From: Phenylobacterium sp.
Lineage (GTDB): Bacteria > Pseudomonadota > Alphaproteobacteria > Caulobacterales > Caulobacteraceae
Assembly (NCBI RefSeq): GCF_020253645.1
Contig: NZ_JADCBG010000030.1
Span: 1-44,033, forward strand
Direction of reading: 5' to 3'
Length of the DNA: 44,033 bases
Part shown: piece by piece, positions 26,385-35,354 of the stretch
Numbering within the stretch: the stretch's first letter is position 1
Layout of the letters: the number at the start of each line of letters is the position of its first letter
Made by a program: the position numbers and the translations under genes
The notes under the pieces: model-generated
Databases searched by the model: none
What the model was told of the DNA's origin: nothing
Seen by the model: the letters and a program-made list of their open reading frames with translations, nothing else

Positions 26385-26759
26385 ATGAACATTCTGAGAT
26401 CGGCCGGCCCCGCCGGCGAGCCCGATCCCGCGATCGTCAGGGAGGCGAAGTTCGCAATCGGCGACGTTGTCCGGCACCGGATTTATCCCTTCAGGGGCGT
26501 GATCTTCGACGTCGACCCCACCTTCAACAATACCGAGGAGTGGTGGTTGTCCATCCCCGAGCATGTACGCCCGCGGAAGGATCAGCCGTTCTACCACCTG
26601 CTGGCGGAGAACGAGGACAGCGCATACCTGGCGTATGTCTCAGAGCAGAACCTTCTGGCGGACGAGACCGGCGAACCGGTCGGACACCCGCAAGCGCCCG
26701 AACTCTTCGAGTCCTTCGAACCCGGCCGTTACCGTCTGCGACCCCGGATCAGCAACTGA
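26385..26759 (+). CDS. hspQ: HspQ, YccV/hemimethylated-DNA-binding-like heat-shock protein
   Basis: 124 residues from ATG 26385. Seen: AKFAIGDVVRHRIYPFRGVIFDVDPTFNNTEEWW, RPRKDQPFYHLLAE and AYVSEQNLL, the HspQ/YccV signature. Known: in enterobacteria HspQ promotes degradation of mutant DnaA and acts as a Lon specificity factor; alphaproteobacterial members carry a C-terminal extension like the one here. An open frame upstream to 26205 overlaps the ppx 5' end and is not used. It ends 9 bp from the tamB stop in a tail-to-tail arrangement. Confidence 0.93.
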   Translation: MNILRSAGPAGEPDPAIVREAKFAIGDVVRHRIYPFRGVIFDVDPTFNNTEEWWLSIPEHVRPRKDQPFYHLLAENEDSAYLAYVSEQNLLADETGEPVGHPQAPELFESFEPGRYRLRPRISN

Positions 26760-26768
26760 GCTTCGGGC

Positions 26769-29700
26769 TCAGTAATCCCTCCGCCAACGGACGGACAGGG
26801 TGTTCCCTCCCTGCCCCGAGAGCTTCGAGATCAGACTCAGCGAGCGGCTGACATTCCACTCGACCTGGGCCGAACCTCCCTCGCGCCCACCGCCTGTCAC
26901 GATCAACAGCACGTTATCCGTCAGGTATTTGCCACCGGATACCTGGACGCCATCTTCGTCCGTCCCGCCCGCAAAGGTCAGCCGGTCGAGCCCGGCAAGG
27001 CCTCTCAGATTCCCGATGACGTCGAGAGCGCCGCCGCCGGCCATGGACGCTACGGCGGACGCAAGCTGGGCGGTCTCCAGCGGGGACAGCTGGGAGGCCG
27101 AACGCCCGAACAGGATCTGCGAGAAGATCTCGTCCGTCGGCAGTGCAGGGGTGGATGTCAGCGTGACTTCAGGCCGTACCGCCGTGCCTCGGATCCGGAC
27201 TGTCGCCGTGAGGGCCGGATCGGCCCGGACCGCAGCGAGGTCAAGCCGGATCCGGGCGGGATCCTGCGACAGGTAGACCACCCCGGACGGGTCGATTTCG
27301 AAGCGCTTGTCGGCGAAGGCGTAAGACCCCCTGATCACCCTGGCCAGCCCGGTAAGCCTGGGACGCGCGGTTGTTCCGGTGACCCGGGCGTCAAGCGACA
27401 TCTCAAGGTCCAGGCCCTGCCCGCGGATATACACCTGCTGAGGCGCCTTCAGCGTGACGTCGAGGGCCACTGCGGGGCCTATGTCCTGCACCGCAGGCCC
27501 GCGGCCAACACGGACAGGGCGGTTGATTTCCGTAACGGCAAGAGGGGTCACCCCGGTCGGGGTCGGGGCCGAGGCGGTGACGTCCGCCCTGTTGATCGTA
27601 AGGCCCCCTTTCAGGGTGACCCGGCCATCCGCAGCGCGCGTCATCGACGCCTGTCCTGAGGCCAGAGCGGTCGCGAGCTCGTTGTCGATCACCCTGAAGT
27701 TGAGGAGATCAAGACGGAACGAGCTGGCCGCCCCTTCCTGCAGGGCGATTACGCCTGAGCCTGACAGGACGCCGCCCTGCCCATCGGCGCCTGTGGCCCG
27801 GTCAATCCGGATCTCGGTCTCCGAAAGCCTCGAGCGCACTATGACGTTCTTCAGGACCAGTCCCGTCGTGGCGTCCGAGAAGGCGCCGTTCTCGATCTCG
27901 GCCTCCCCCTGCGCACGAGGCGCCGCCAGAGTCCCTCCGAGGACTCCGGTCATGCGAACCACGCCGCTGAGCGACTGTTCTCCGCCGACCAGGAGATCCC
28001 AAAGCGGCTTGATCTCGCCGTTCGCCCGGACCTCACCCCGCAGGGGCCGCTCGCGATCCGGCAGGATCTGAAGATCCGACAGTCGGGTCTTGACCGGCAA
28101 GGTGACCTCAGAGGTTGCGGTCATGCCTTGCGCATTGCCCAGATCCGCCTGCACCCGGACCTCCTCGTCAGAGAGGGTTGCGGCGAAACGCCCATTCAGC
28201 CCAAGCGCAACCTCACTGTCCCTCGCCCGAACGTCCGAGAGCCGGCCGGAACTCGCGCCGACCAGCCGGCCGGCCTGTCCCCGGATCCTGAAATCGACAT
28301 TGAGCTTCCCGGCGAGATCAGGGTTCAGGAAGGCTGCAGGAAGGTCATCCACCCGACCCAGAATCTCGGCGGCTTCCGGCCCAAGACTGAAGTCGAGTGA
28401 AGCCAAGCCTCCCTGCTCCAGCGCAAGGCGCAACCTGCCGCTCCGGGAAGACCCCTCCAGATCGATGCGTGCGGTCTCTTTGGTCCGCACCTCCCGTCCC
28501 GCCGCCTCGGCGGAGCCATCGAAGCCAATCCGCACGACCGACCCGGCGCCGGTGGCGAGGCCCGTCCCGTCCAACCGCCAGTCCCCGCCCTGGGTCTCGC
28601 CCCGCGCATTGACGTCATAGGTCAGACGGTCCAGGGGCCCCTCGGCCCGGAACCGCCCTTCGGCGATGGAGACGGTTTCCCCGGGCGACAGGGCGTTCCT
28701 GGCCACAAGGTCAGCGTCAAGCCAGAGCCCCGAGCGGGCGCGCTCCTCTATGCGAAGCGCCCCCTTGACGGAGCCCTCGGACAGCAGGGCGCCCCGGGTC
28801 ACCTCGATCGTCAGGTCCGCGCGCGATGCATCCCCGCCAGCCAGGATCGCCTCGCCTCCTACCCTCACCCCTCCACCGTCGACGCGGAGGTTGCGCAATG
28901 CAAGGTTCCCGCCTGGAAACGCGAACTCGGCGGCGGCCATGGCCGGGCCATAGCGGCTTGCCGCGCGGACCTCCGCCGAACCTCCGTCCGGGGTCCAGTT
29001 CAGCTCAAGCCGGGCAGCCGTCAGCTGCAGGCCCGGAAGCTCGATCATGTCAAAGCCCGCGCCCATCTGCACCTGCGGAGAGGCCAGCGGACCAGTGATG
29101 CGGCCTGTTCCCGACGCCTTTCCGGCGACTTCGACGGGGCCTGCCTGGAACGGACCCGAAGCCGACCACTCAAAGCCAAGGTCGGTCCTGCCCGCCGCGA
29201 GGACGCCCCCCTTGGCCGAAGCCCGGACCGAGGCGCCGACAAGGTCAAGGTTTTCAACCTGGACCTCTTCCCCTTTGAGCCTGAAGCGCGCGTCGACGGA
29301 TGGACGGCCGCCCAGCAGACGATCAACCTCCTCCTGACCGGTGCGCAGGCCCTCGCCCCGGGCCTCGAACGCGACATTCCAAGGCGCCTGGGAAGACTCT
29401 GACCGCGCGCGCCATTGTCCCGTCAGTCGCCCCCTCGCCCCAGGCAGACCCAGGTCGAGTCGGCTTATCGATGCGGTTCCCGAGAAGGACAGGCCGCCGA
29501 GGAGCCCTCGCGATCCAGCTCCGGTAACGCGGAAGCCGGCCCCCTCGGCCTTCAGGTCCTCGATGAGGAGGGCGCCGTCGGCAAGTCGTGAGGCCTTCAG
29601 TTCCATGACGGGCCCCGGTCCGAGCAGGGCGGGCAGGAGACCCGAACCGCGCCCCCCTACGCCCCTGGCCGAAAGGTCCAGATCAAGGCGTTCATTGCGC

Positions 29701-30926
29701 AGGGCGAGCTTCAGGGGTCCGGCGAGATTGCCGAGACTGTAGTCCATCGCGCTATACCCGGAGATCCCGGCCCGGCCTTCAAAGCCCCAGTCGTCGGCCT
29801 TCCCTTCGAGACGTCCGTTGATCCTGAAGGCGCCGCCTTCGCCCACCCCTGCGATCCGGCCCAGAGAGGGCGCCGAGCCCTCAAGCACCAGACCCTCGGG
29901 ACCCGTTCGACGCCCCTCGATATCCACCTGTCCCGCGAGAGAAAGCTCCGCCGCCTCGGTCGAGAGCGAGAGCCGGCCCTCATACCTCCCAGGATCATCC
30001 CGAAGCCCCTTCGCCTGACCCTTCAGCTTCAGCACCTCGCCGATCCGTTCCGAAAGCGGTCGGGTCAAGGTTGAGGCGGACAGGTCCACCTCTCCTGACA
30101 GATGGCCATCCTCGGGGGTCCAGCCGCCCTTGATGAAGACCGGCCTCAGACTTCCGGAGGACAGCTCCGCCTCCACCCGCCCGCGCGCGACTGCACCGTC
30201 AGCGATCAGGGTCAGCCGGAACGGGTCGCGGGATGGCAGGCCCAGCGCACCGGCGATGGCGCCGCCCTGCGCCTCGAGAGCCGACGCCCTCAGGGCGAGA
30301 GGCCGATCCGGCCCGAGTTCAACGGCGAAATCAAGGTGGTCGCCGGACGCGAGAAGACTGTCCGCGTCGAGCCGTAGGGAGAGTCCCCCGTCATCCCGCC
30401 GCAACTGGAGAGCCCCGTTCACTCGGAAGGCGCCGCGGCGCGCGGTCGCGGCGGGCTCACTCTCGATCACCGCTCCAAAGCGGCCGATGCTGACGGTCAC
30501 CGGCAGGCTCTGTTCCGGCTGGGGAGCCCTGAGAACGGGCGCCCGAAGGACCCTGATGAGCGTGGCTGATGCGCTCCGGATCTCAACAGTCCGCGAGAGA
30601 AGCCTCGACGGGTCCCAGTCCACCTTCAGGCTGCGGGCCTCGAGCCAGACGCCCTGGCTATCCCTGAGGGCGACCCGGCGGACCGAAAGCTCCCTGAGAG
30701 GGTCGCCGGACACCCCTTCGACCACAAGATGTCCAAGCCGGCCCGCCGGGAGCCCGTCCGCGAGGGATTCGATCGCCTTCAAACCGGATGGACTGCGAAG
30801 GAAGACTGGCGCCGCGATCAGGGAAAACGCCACGAGAAGACAGACACCCCCAAGGACCGCCAGGCCGATCCTCGGGGCCCACCAACCGGGCCCCTTCACG
30901 GAGCCAGAGGTCTCAGGCGGCTTCAA
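26769..30926 (-). CDS. tamB: TamB, translocation and assembly module inner-membrane component
   Basis: 1385 residues. Seen: one N-terminal membrane anchor (RIGLAVLGGVCLLVAFSLIAA), a very long beta-rich repetitive region with alternating hydrophobic residues, and the C-terminal DUF490/TamB domain (GSYAFADKRFEIDPSGVVYL; SQILFGRSASQLSPLETAQLA), ending in a terminal Tyr. Known: TamB bridges the periplasm and works with TamA in outer-membrane protein assembly and lipid transport. It overlaps tamA by four bases (ATGA). Confidence 0.95.
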   Translation of the reverse strand: MKPPETSGSVKGPGWWAPRIGLAVLGGVCLLVAFSLIAAPVFLRSPSGLKAIESLADGLPAGRLGHLVVEGVSGDPLRELSVRRVALRDSQGVWLEARSLKVDWDPSRLLSRTVEIRSASATLIRVLRAPVLRAPQPEQSLPVTVSIGRFGAVIESEPAATARRGAFRVNGALQLRRDDGGLSLRLDADSLLASGDHLDFAVELGPDRPLALRASALEAQGGAIAGALGLPSRDPFRLTLIADGAVARGRVEAELSSGSLRPVFIKGGWTPEDGHLSGEVDLSASTLTRPLSERIGEVLKLKGQAKGLRDDPGRYEGRLSLSTEAAELSLAGQVDIEGRRTGPEGLVLEGSAPSLGRIAGVGEGGAFRINGRLEGKADDWGFEGRAGISGYSAMDYSLGNLAGPLKLALRNERLDLDLSARGVGGRGSGLLPALLGPGPVMELKASRLADGALLIEDLKAEGAGFRVTGAGSRGLLGGLSFSGTASISRLDLGLPGARGRLTGQWRARSESSQAPWNVAFEARGEGLRTGQEEVDRLLGGRPSVDARFRLKGEEVQVENLDLVGASVRASAKGGVLAAGRTDLGFEWSASGPFQAGPVEVAGKASGTGRITGPLASPQVQMGAGFDMIELPGLQLTAARLELNWTPDGGSAEVRAASRYGPAMAAAEFAFPGGNLALRNLRVDGGGVRVGGEAILAGGDASRADLTIEVTRGALLSEGSVKGALRIEERARSGLWLDADLVARNALSPGETVSIAEGRFRAEGPLDRLTYDVNARGETQGGDWRLDGTGLATGAGSVVRIGFDGSAEAAGREVRTKETARIDLEGSSRSGRLRLALEQGGLASLDFSLGPEAAEILGRVDDLPAAFLNPDLAGKLNVDFRIRGQAGRLVGASSGRLSDVRARDSEVALGLNGRFAATLSDEEVRVQADLGNAQGMTATSEVTLPVKTRLSDLQILPDRERPLRGEVRANGEIKPLWDLLVGGEQSLSGVVRMTGVLGGTLAAPRAQGEAEIENGAFSDATTGLVLKNVIVRSRLSETEIRIDRATGADGQGGVLSGSGVIALQEGAASSFRLDLLNFRVIDNELATALASGQASMTRAADGRVTLKGGLTINRADVTASAPTPTGVTPLAVTEINRPVRVGRGPAVQDIGPAVALDVTLKAPQQVYIRGQGLDLEMSLDARVTGTTARPRLTGLARVIRGSYAFADKRFEIDPSGVVYLSQDPARIRLDLAAVRADPALTATVRIRGTAVRPEVTLTSTPALPTDEIFSQILFGRSASQLSPLETAQLASAVASMAGGGALDVIGNLRGLAGLDRLTFAGGTDEDGVQVSGGKYLTDNVLLIVTGGGREGGSAQVEWNVSRSLSLISKLSGQGGNTLSVRWRRDY

Positions 30927-32788
30927 AAGCTTTGCCCGATGCTGACATAGATCTGATACCCAGGATCGTCGGATCGACGGTTCAGCGGGACCGCGAGGTC
31001 AAAGCGAATAGGGCCGAACCCGGGATTGAACCGGACGCCCAGGCCGACGCCCAGGTCGAGATCCTCGAACCGCGGCTCCTGGGCCAAGCCAACGGAGCCG
31101 CCGTCGAGGAAGGCCACCACCCCCCACTGATCGGACAGCCTGTGCCGCACCTCTCCCGAAAACTCGACCACCGAGAGACCCCCCAGCGGGGTGTTGTCCG
31201 CAAGATGTGGCCCGATCCCCTGGAAGACATAGCCTCTGACCGATCCGCCGCCTCCTGCATAGAACCGCCGGGACGCAGGGACACCGGAGATTGTGCCGCC
31301 CAGGATCGACCCGGCCTTGATCCGTCCGGCAAGGACCGTGCGACGCGTCGGGGCAAGGGGGACATAGGCGGAACCCTGCGCGGAAGCCTTCACATAGCTC
31401 AGGATGACGGACCCGGTCACCAGGGTCGGCTCGGCCCGAAGGTCGACCCTCCAGCCGGCCCGCGGATCAAGCACGTCATCCGTCTGGTCCAGGGCCACGG
31501 CCCCGAGCAGGGAGCCCACGACCTGTTCACGCCGGATCAAGGCGGCGGCGCCCACAGCCTTCTCGCGGGTCTGGGTGTACTCAAGGGCCCCGCCCAGGGT
31601 CAGAAACGCAACCTCTGACCGCTTTCGTTCAATGTCCGCCCTGACTTCAAGCCCGGTCTCGTCGAAGGCGGATGTCTCCCGGTTGAAGACCGCGGCGTAC
31701 CCGGTCAAGGCCTGCCGCAGCCGTCTCCAGTGCGGCAGGGTCAACTCGACGCCGAGACGGCTGTCCACGGTCGAAGCCCGGCCGAAGACCGCCCCCGTGT
31801 CGGCGAGGCCGAAGCTGTTGAAGTGGGTCCATCTCAGGTCGGCGCCGACCCCCTCGCTGCTGGAGTAGCTGGCCCCGGTCTCAAGCCGATGAGGCCGCTT
31901 GTCCGAAAGCGAGACGAGAACGGGTCGCAACCCGCCCTCGGGGGCGTTCTCCAGGGGCGCGAGGTTCACGGAGACCTGATCAAAAACCCCGGTCTCGACA
32001 AGGCTCCTCTCCAGCTCCGCGACGGCGGCCGGATCGTAGGGAGCCCCGGAAACCCAGGGCGACAGATCCGAAAGCCAATCAGGCCTGGTGCGGCCGGCGG
32101 CCTCCAGCCGCGGTGCGTCCAGCCGGACCGGCAGGCCCGCGCTGATGCGGAAGGTGGGCCTGAGGGTATGGTCTGCATGGTCGACAATCACGTCCCGGGG
32201 CCCGATGAAGGCGTCGGCGTAACCCTCCTGCTGGACCACCGAGAGAATCCGGGCCTCCGCAGACACGACGTCAAGGGCGCGCGCCGGGCTCCCGGGCTCG
32301 ATCTTCGCCTCCCCCATCGCCATGACCTGGAGCGACTCCGGCGGCGCGGGATCGATCCACTCGATCTGTGGCCTGGCAATTCGGAACCGTGGACCGATCT
32401 CGACCTCGACAAAGGGCTCTGCATCGGCGCCTTCCGAGACATTGGGGCGGACCCGGAAGTCGTAGTACCCCTCGGACCGCAGCACCGCCGCCGCTTCGTC
32501 AGCGGCCACGTTAGCCCTCTGCCGGGCGTCAAAACGGTTCCGGGCCGGTCGGTCGATTGCCCCGACGGCGGCCTCGATGCGGGTTCTGAGGTCGGCCGGG
32601 AGGTCACCACGGATCTCTGCCCGCAGCCTCGGCTCCGCATGGGCGAACGGCCCCGAAAGGAGGAGGGGACCGGCAAGGCCCGCCAGGAACAGTCGCCATC
32701 CCTTCAAGGTCCGCCTCCGCTCGTCGGCCTGAGATACCCCGCCGCCGCCGAGGATGTCACCCACCGACATGACGTCGATTCCGCTCAT
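30923..32788 (-). CDS. tamA: TamA, BamA-family outer-membrane assembly protein
   Basis: 621 residues. Seen: a hydrophobic signal-like segment (WRLFLAGLAGPLLLSGPFAHA) that starts only about 30 residues in, POTRA-like repeats in the next 250 residues, and a C-terminal 16-strand beta-barrel region with GGGGSVRGYVFQGIGP (the loop-6 RGY motif) and a final Phe typical of outer-membrane proteins. The start is uncertain: ATG 32788 gives an unusually long N-region before the signal peptide, and a TTG just before KGWRLF would give a normal one. Divergent from the ATP-grasp gene. Confidence 0.93.
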   Translation of the reverse strand: MSGIDVMSVGDILGGGGVSQADERRRTLKGWRLFLAGLAGPLLLSGPFAHAEPRLRAEIRGDLPADLRTRIEAAVGAIDRPARNRFDARQRANVAADEAAAVLRSEGYYDFRVRPNVSEGADAEPFVEVEIGPRFRIARPQIEWIDPAPPESLQVMAMGEAKIEPGSPARALDVVSAEARILSVVQQEGYADAFIGPRDVIVDHADHTLRPTFRISAGLPVRLDAPRLEAAGRTRPDWLSDLSPWVSGAPYDPAAVAELERSLVETGVFDQVSVNLAPLENAPEGGLRPVLVSLSDKRPHRLETGASYSSSEGVGADLRWTHFNSFGLADTGAVFGRASTVDSRLGVELTLPHWRRLRQALTGYAAVFNRETSAFDETGLEVRADIERKRSEVAFLTLGGALEYTQTREKAVGAAALIRREQVVGSLLGAVALDQTDDVLDPRAGWRVDLRAEPTLVTGSVILSYVKASAQGSAYVPLAPTRRTVLAGRIKAGSILGGTISGVPASRRFYAGGGGSVRGYVFQGIGPHLADNTPLGGLSVVEFSGEVRHRLSDQWGVVAFLDGGSVGLAQEPRFEDLDLGVGLGVRFNPGFGPIRFDLAVPLNRRSDDPGYQIYVSIGQSF

Positions 32789-32917
32789 TGGCCGTGCAGG
32801 CGCTCATTATTCAGGCGCCTCCGCGAGGGACTGTCGCCAAACTTCAGTCCACGCTCTATTCAGAGACCTGGTTTTTCAGGCTCCTGCCTTCCGTATCCGA
32901 ACGGATGGGAGCACCGG

Positions 32918-34405
32918 GTGAGATACGCTTTGGCCGACGCAATGCAGGGCGCCGGCGCAACTGTGCATGCAGAAGCGCCGTATGATGAGATGGTCGACCC
33001 TTCCGGCGAGGTGCGTCCGCATTACGCCGCCCTCGCGCGACGGGTCGCGAGCCTCTCAGACGAGGATCTTGCCGAACGGCAGAGGCTTCTCGAGCGGTTC
33101 TTTCTGCTTCAGGGCATCACCTTCACGGTCTATGGCGCGGAAAGCTCCACCGAGAGGATCATTCCGACCGACCTCTTGCCGCGGATCATTCCGGCCGAGG
33201 AGTGGGCCACCATCGAGGCAGGCCTTGTCCAGCGCCTCCGGGCGCTCAACATGTTCCTGGCGGACGTCTACAGCGACCAGAAGATCCTGATGGATGGCGT
33301 GGTCCCCCGTGAACTGGTTCTGGGGGCGCCGTCCTACCGGCGTGAAATGCAGGATCTCTTCGTGCCTCACCAGGCTTACGCCAACGTCTGCGGGAGCGAT
33401 CTGATCCGGAAACCGGATGGCGGCTTCGCAGTCCTGGAGGACAACCTGCGAGTTCCGTCGGGCGTCTCCTACATGCTGGCGAATCGGGAGGCGGCGAAGC
33501 GGACCTTCCCCGGCTCGTTCCGGCTGGCGGGAGTGCGCCGGATCGAACAGTATCCCGACCTCCTTCTCTCGACCCTCAGAAGCATGGCTGCGGACTGGCG
33601 TCCGAACCCCCAGGTCGTGGTGCTTACCCCCGGCGTCTACAACTCCGCCTACTTCGAGCATGCCTACCTGGCCCGCCTGATGGGGGTTCCCCTCGTTGAG
33701 GGGCGAGACCTCGTGACGCATGACAACATGGTCTACATGCGGACCACCACCGGGCTCAGGCGCGTGGACGTCATCTACCGCAGGGTCGATGACGACTTCA
33801 TCGACCCCCTCACCTTCCGCCGGGACTCCAGCCTTGGCGTAGCGGGCCTCTTCAACGCCTACCGCGGCGGAAACGTCGTGATCTGCAATGCACCCGGAAC
33901 CGGTGTGGCGGACGACAAGGCCGTCTACGCCTACGTGCCCGAGATCATCAGCTACTACCTCGGTGAGGACGCCATTCTCCCGAACATCGAGACCTATCTG
34001 TGCCGCGAGCCCTCCCAGCTCTCCCACGTACTGGCCAACCTCGACAAGCTTGTCGTCAAGGCGGTGGGCGCTTCGGGCGGCTATGGCATGCTGGTGGGGC
34101 CTCACGCCAGCCGGGCGGAGCGTGAGAGCTTCGCAGAGGCCCTCAGCGCCAATCCTGACAACTACATCGCCCAGCCGACCATTCAGCTGTCGACAGCCCC
34201 TTGCCTGATCGATGGAGCCGTCGATCCGCGGCACGTCGATCTCAGGCCCTTCATCCTTTCCGGGGACAAGATCCGCGTCACCCCCGGCGCGCTCACCCGC
34301 GTCGCCCTGCGCAAGGGATCGCTTGTCGTGAACTCCAGTCAGGGCGGCGGCTCAAAGGACACCTGGGTGCTGGGCGCCGGCGAACAGGGGGACCACGCAC
34401 CATGA
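32918..34405 (+). CDS. Circularly permuted ATP-grasp protein
   Basis: 495 residues. Seen: YDEMVDPSGEVRPHY at the N-terminus, GITFTVYG, RALNMFLADVYSDQKIL, VLEDNLRVPSGVSYML, GVYNSAYFEHAYLA, and KLVVKAVGASGGYGMLVG, all marks of the circularly permuted ATP-grasp family (DUF404/DUF407). GTG 32918 is preferred as the start because GGGAG lies six bases upstream; ATG 32942 lacks a ribosome site. Known: this family pairs with alpha-E and transglutaminase-like genes and is predicted to ligate peptides; no substrate is established. Overlaps the next gene (ATGATG). Confidence 0.93.
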   Translation: MRYALADAMQGAGATVHAEAPYDEMVDPSGEVRPHYAALARRVASLSDEDLAERQRLLERFFLLQGITFTVYGAESSTERIIPTDLLPRIIPAEEWATIEAGLVQRLRALNMFLADVYSDQKILMDGVVPRELVLGAPSYRREMQDLFVPHQAYANVCGSDLIRKPDGGFAVLEDNLRVPSGVSYMLANREAAKRTFPGSFRLAGVRRIEQYPDLLLSTLRSMAADWRPNPQVVVLTPGVYNSAYFEHAYLARLMGVPLVEGRDLVTHDNMVYMRTTTGLRRVDVIYRRVDDDFIDPLTFRRDSSLGVAGLFNAYRGGNVVICNAPGTGVADDKAVYAYVPEIISYYLGEDAILPNIETYLCREPSQLSHVLANLDKLVVKAVGASGGYGMLVGPHASRAERESFAEALSANPDNYIAQPTIQLSTAPCLIDGAVDPRHVDLRPFILSGDKIRVTPGALTRVALRKGSLVVNSSQGGGSKDTWVLGAGEQGDHAP

Positions 34406-35346
34406 TGCTCGCCCGGGTCGCAGACAGCCTCTACTGGATCGGTCGATACGTGGAGCGCGCAGAGCACATGTGCCGCCTCGCGGATGTGCTCCTGAACTCC
34501 ACACTCGACAGGACAGAGAGCTCTGGCCAGGTGGCGCGCATGGTGGTCTCCGCAATCTCGGACGGAGATCCCCGGTTCGAGGTCTCACCCTGGGACGCAG
34601 CCGTGGCGATCACAATGGACAGCGAGGAGGGCGACTCGGTCACGGCCGCCCTCGCCCGGGCCCGGGAGAATGCGCGACAGGTTCGTGACCAGCTCACCAC
34701 AGAGACCTGGGAAAGGCTGAACCTCATCTATCTCCGGGTCACAGGGCCTGCCGCACCCCGGGAGTTCTCGGACGCCCCTTCGCAGTTTCTCCACGACATC
34801 ATCGCCGATCTGCATCTCTTCAAGGGCGCGGCGGACGCCACGATGAGCCACGGCGAGGGCTGGGGCTTCCTCCAGCTCGGGGTGTTCATCGAGCGGGCCC
34901 AACTGACGGGCCGGCTCCTTCAGGCCGGGTTCGGCCGGAGCCTCGGCCGGCCGGTCACGGAACACGCGGCCATGACCGCCCTCCTGAGGATGAGCTGCGC
35001 CCTTGAGCCCTATCTGCGCAAGCACACGGCCGATATCCAGCCTCGGCTCATTCGCCAGTTCCTGATGTTCGACGAAGACTTTCCACGGTCGCTGAGATTC
35101 ACCACCGCACGCATCGAGGAGCATCTTTCAGGGGTCGGCAGGAACGTGGACCTCGGCGGCGCAGCGGGTCCAGAGCGACTTGCGGGCAGGTTGAAGGCCC
35201 GGTTTCAGTACGCCGAGGCCGAGACCCTCACGGCCGAGGACTCAGACCTCCTCGTTGCGACCGTTCTGGAGGAGTGTGCACGCCTCCACGCAGGGATCTA
35301 CGAGAACTTCGTCGCCTACTCCCTTGAAATGCGCCTCCCCGCATAG
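34402..35346 (+). CDS. Alpha-E domain protein (DUF403)
   Basis: 314 residues from the ATG overlapping the preceding stop. Seen: an all-helical protein starting MLARVADSLYWIGRYVERAEHMCRL, with FLHDIIADLHLFKGAADATMSHGEGW and FIERAQLTGRLL, the alpha-E signature. Known: the function is unknown; it is nearly always encoded with the ATP-grasp gene and is thought to act with it. The C-terminus ends near AYSLEMRLPA. The transglutaminase gene starts 8 bp later. Confidence 0.92.
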   Translation: MMLARVADSLYWIGRYVERAEHMCRLADVLLNSTLDRTESSGQVARMVVSAISDGDPRFEVSPWDAAVAITMDSEEGDSVTAALARARENARQVRDQLTTETWERLNLIYLRVTGPAAPREFSDAPSQFLHDIIADLHLFKGAADATMSHGEGWGFLQLGVFIERAQLTGRLLQAGFGRSLGRPVTEHAAMTALLRMSCALEPYLRKHTADIQPRLIRQFLMFDEDFPRSLRFTTARIEEHLSGVGRNVDLGGAAGPERLAGRLKARFQYAEAETLTAEDSDLLVATVLEECARLHAGIYENFVAYSLEMRLPA

Positions 35347-35354
35347 GATCGCCC

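Noticed and set aside
31730-32917. N-terminal 400-codon extension of the ATP-grasp frame
   Set aside because: It is antisense to tamA and precedes the conserved start of the ATP-grasp family; a GTG with a good ribosome site lies at 32918.
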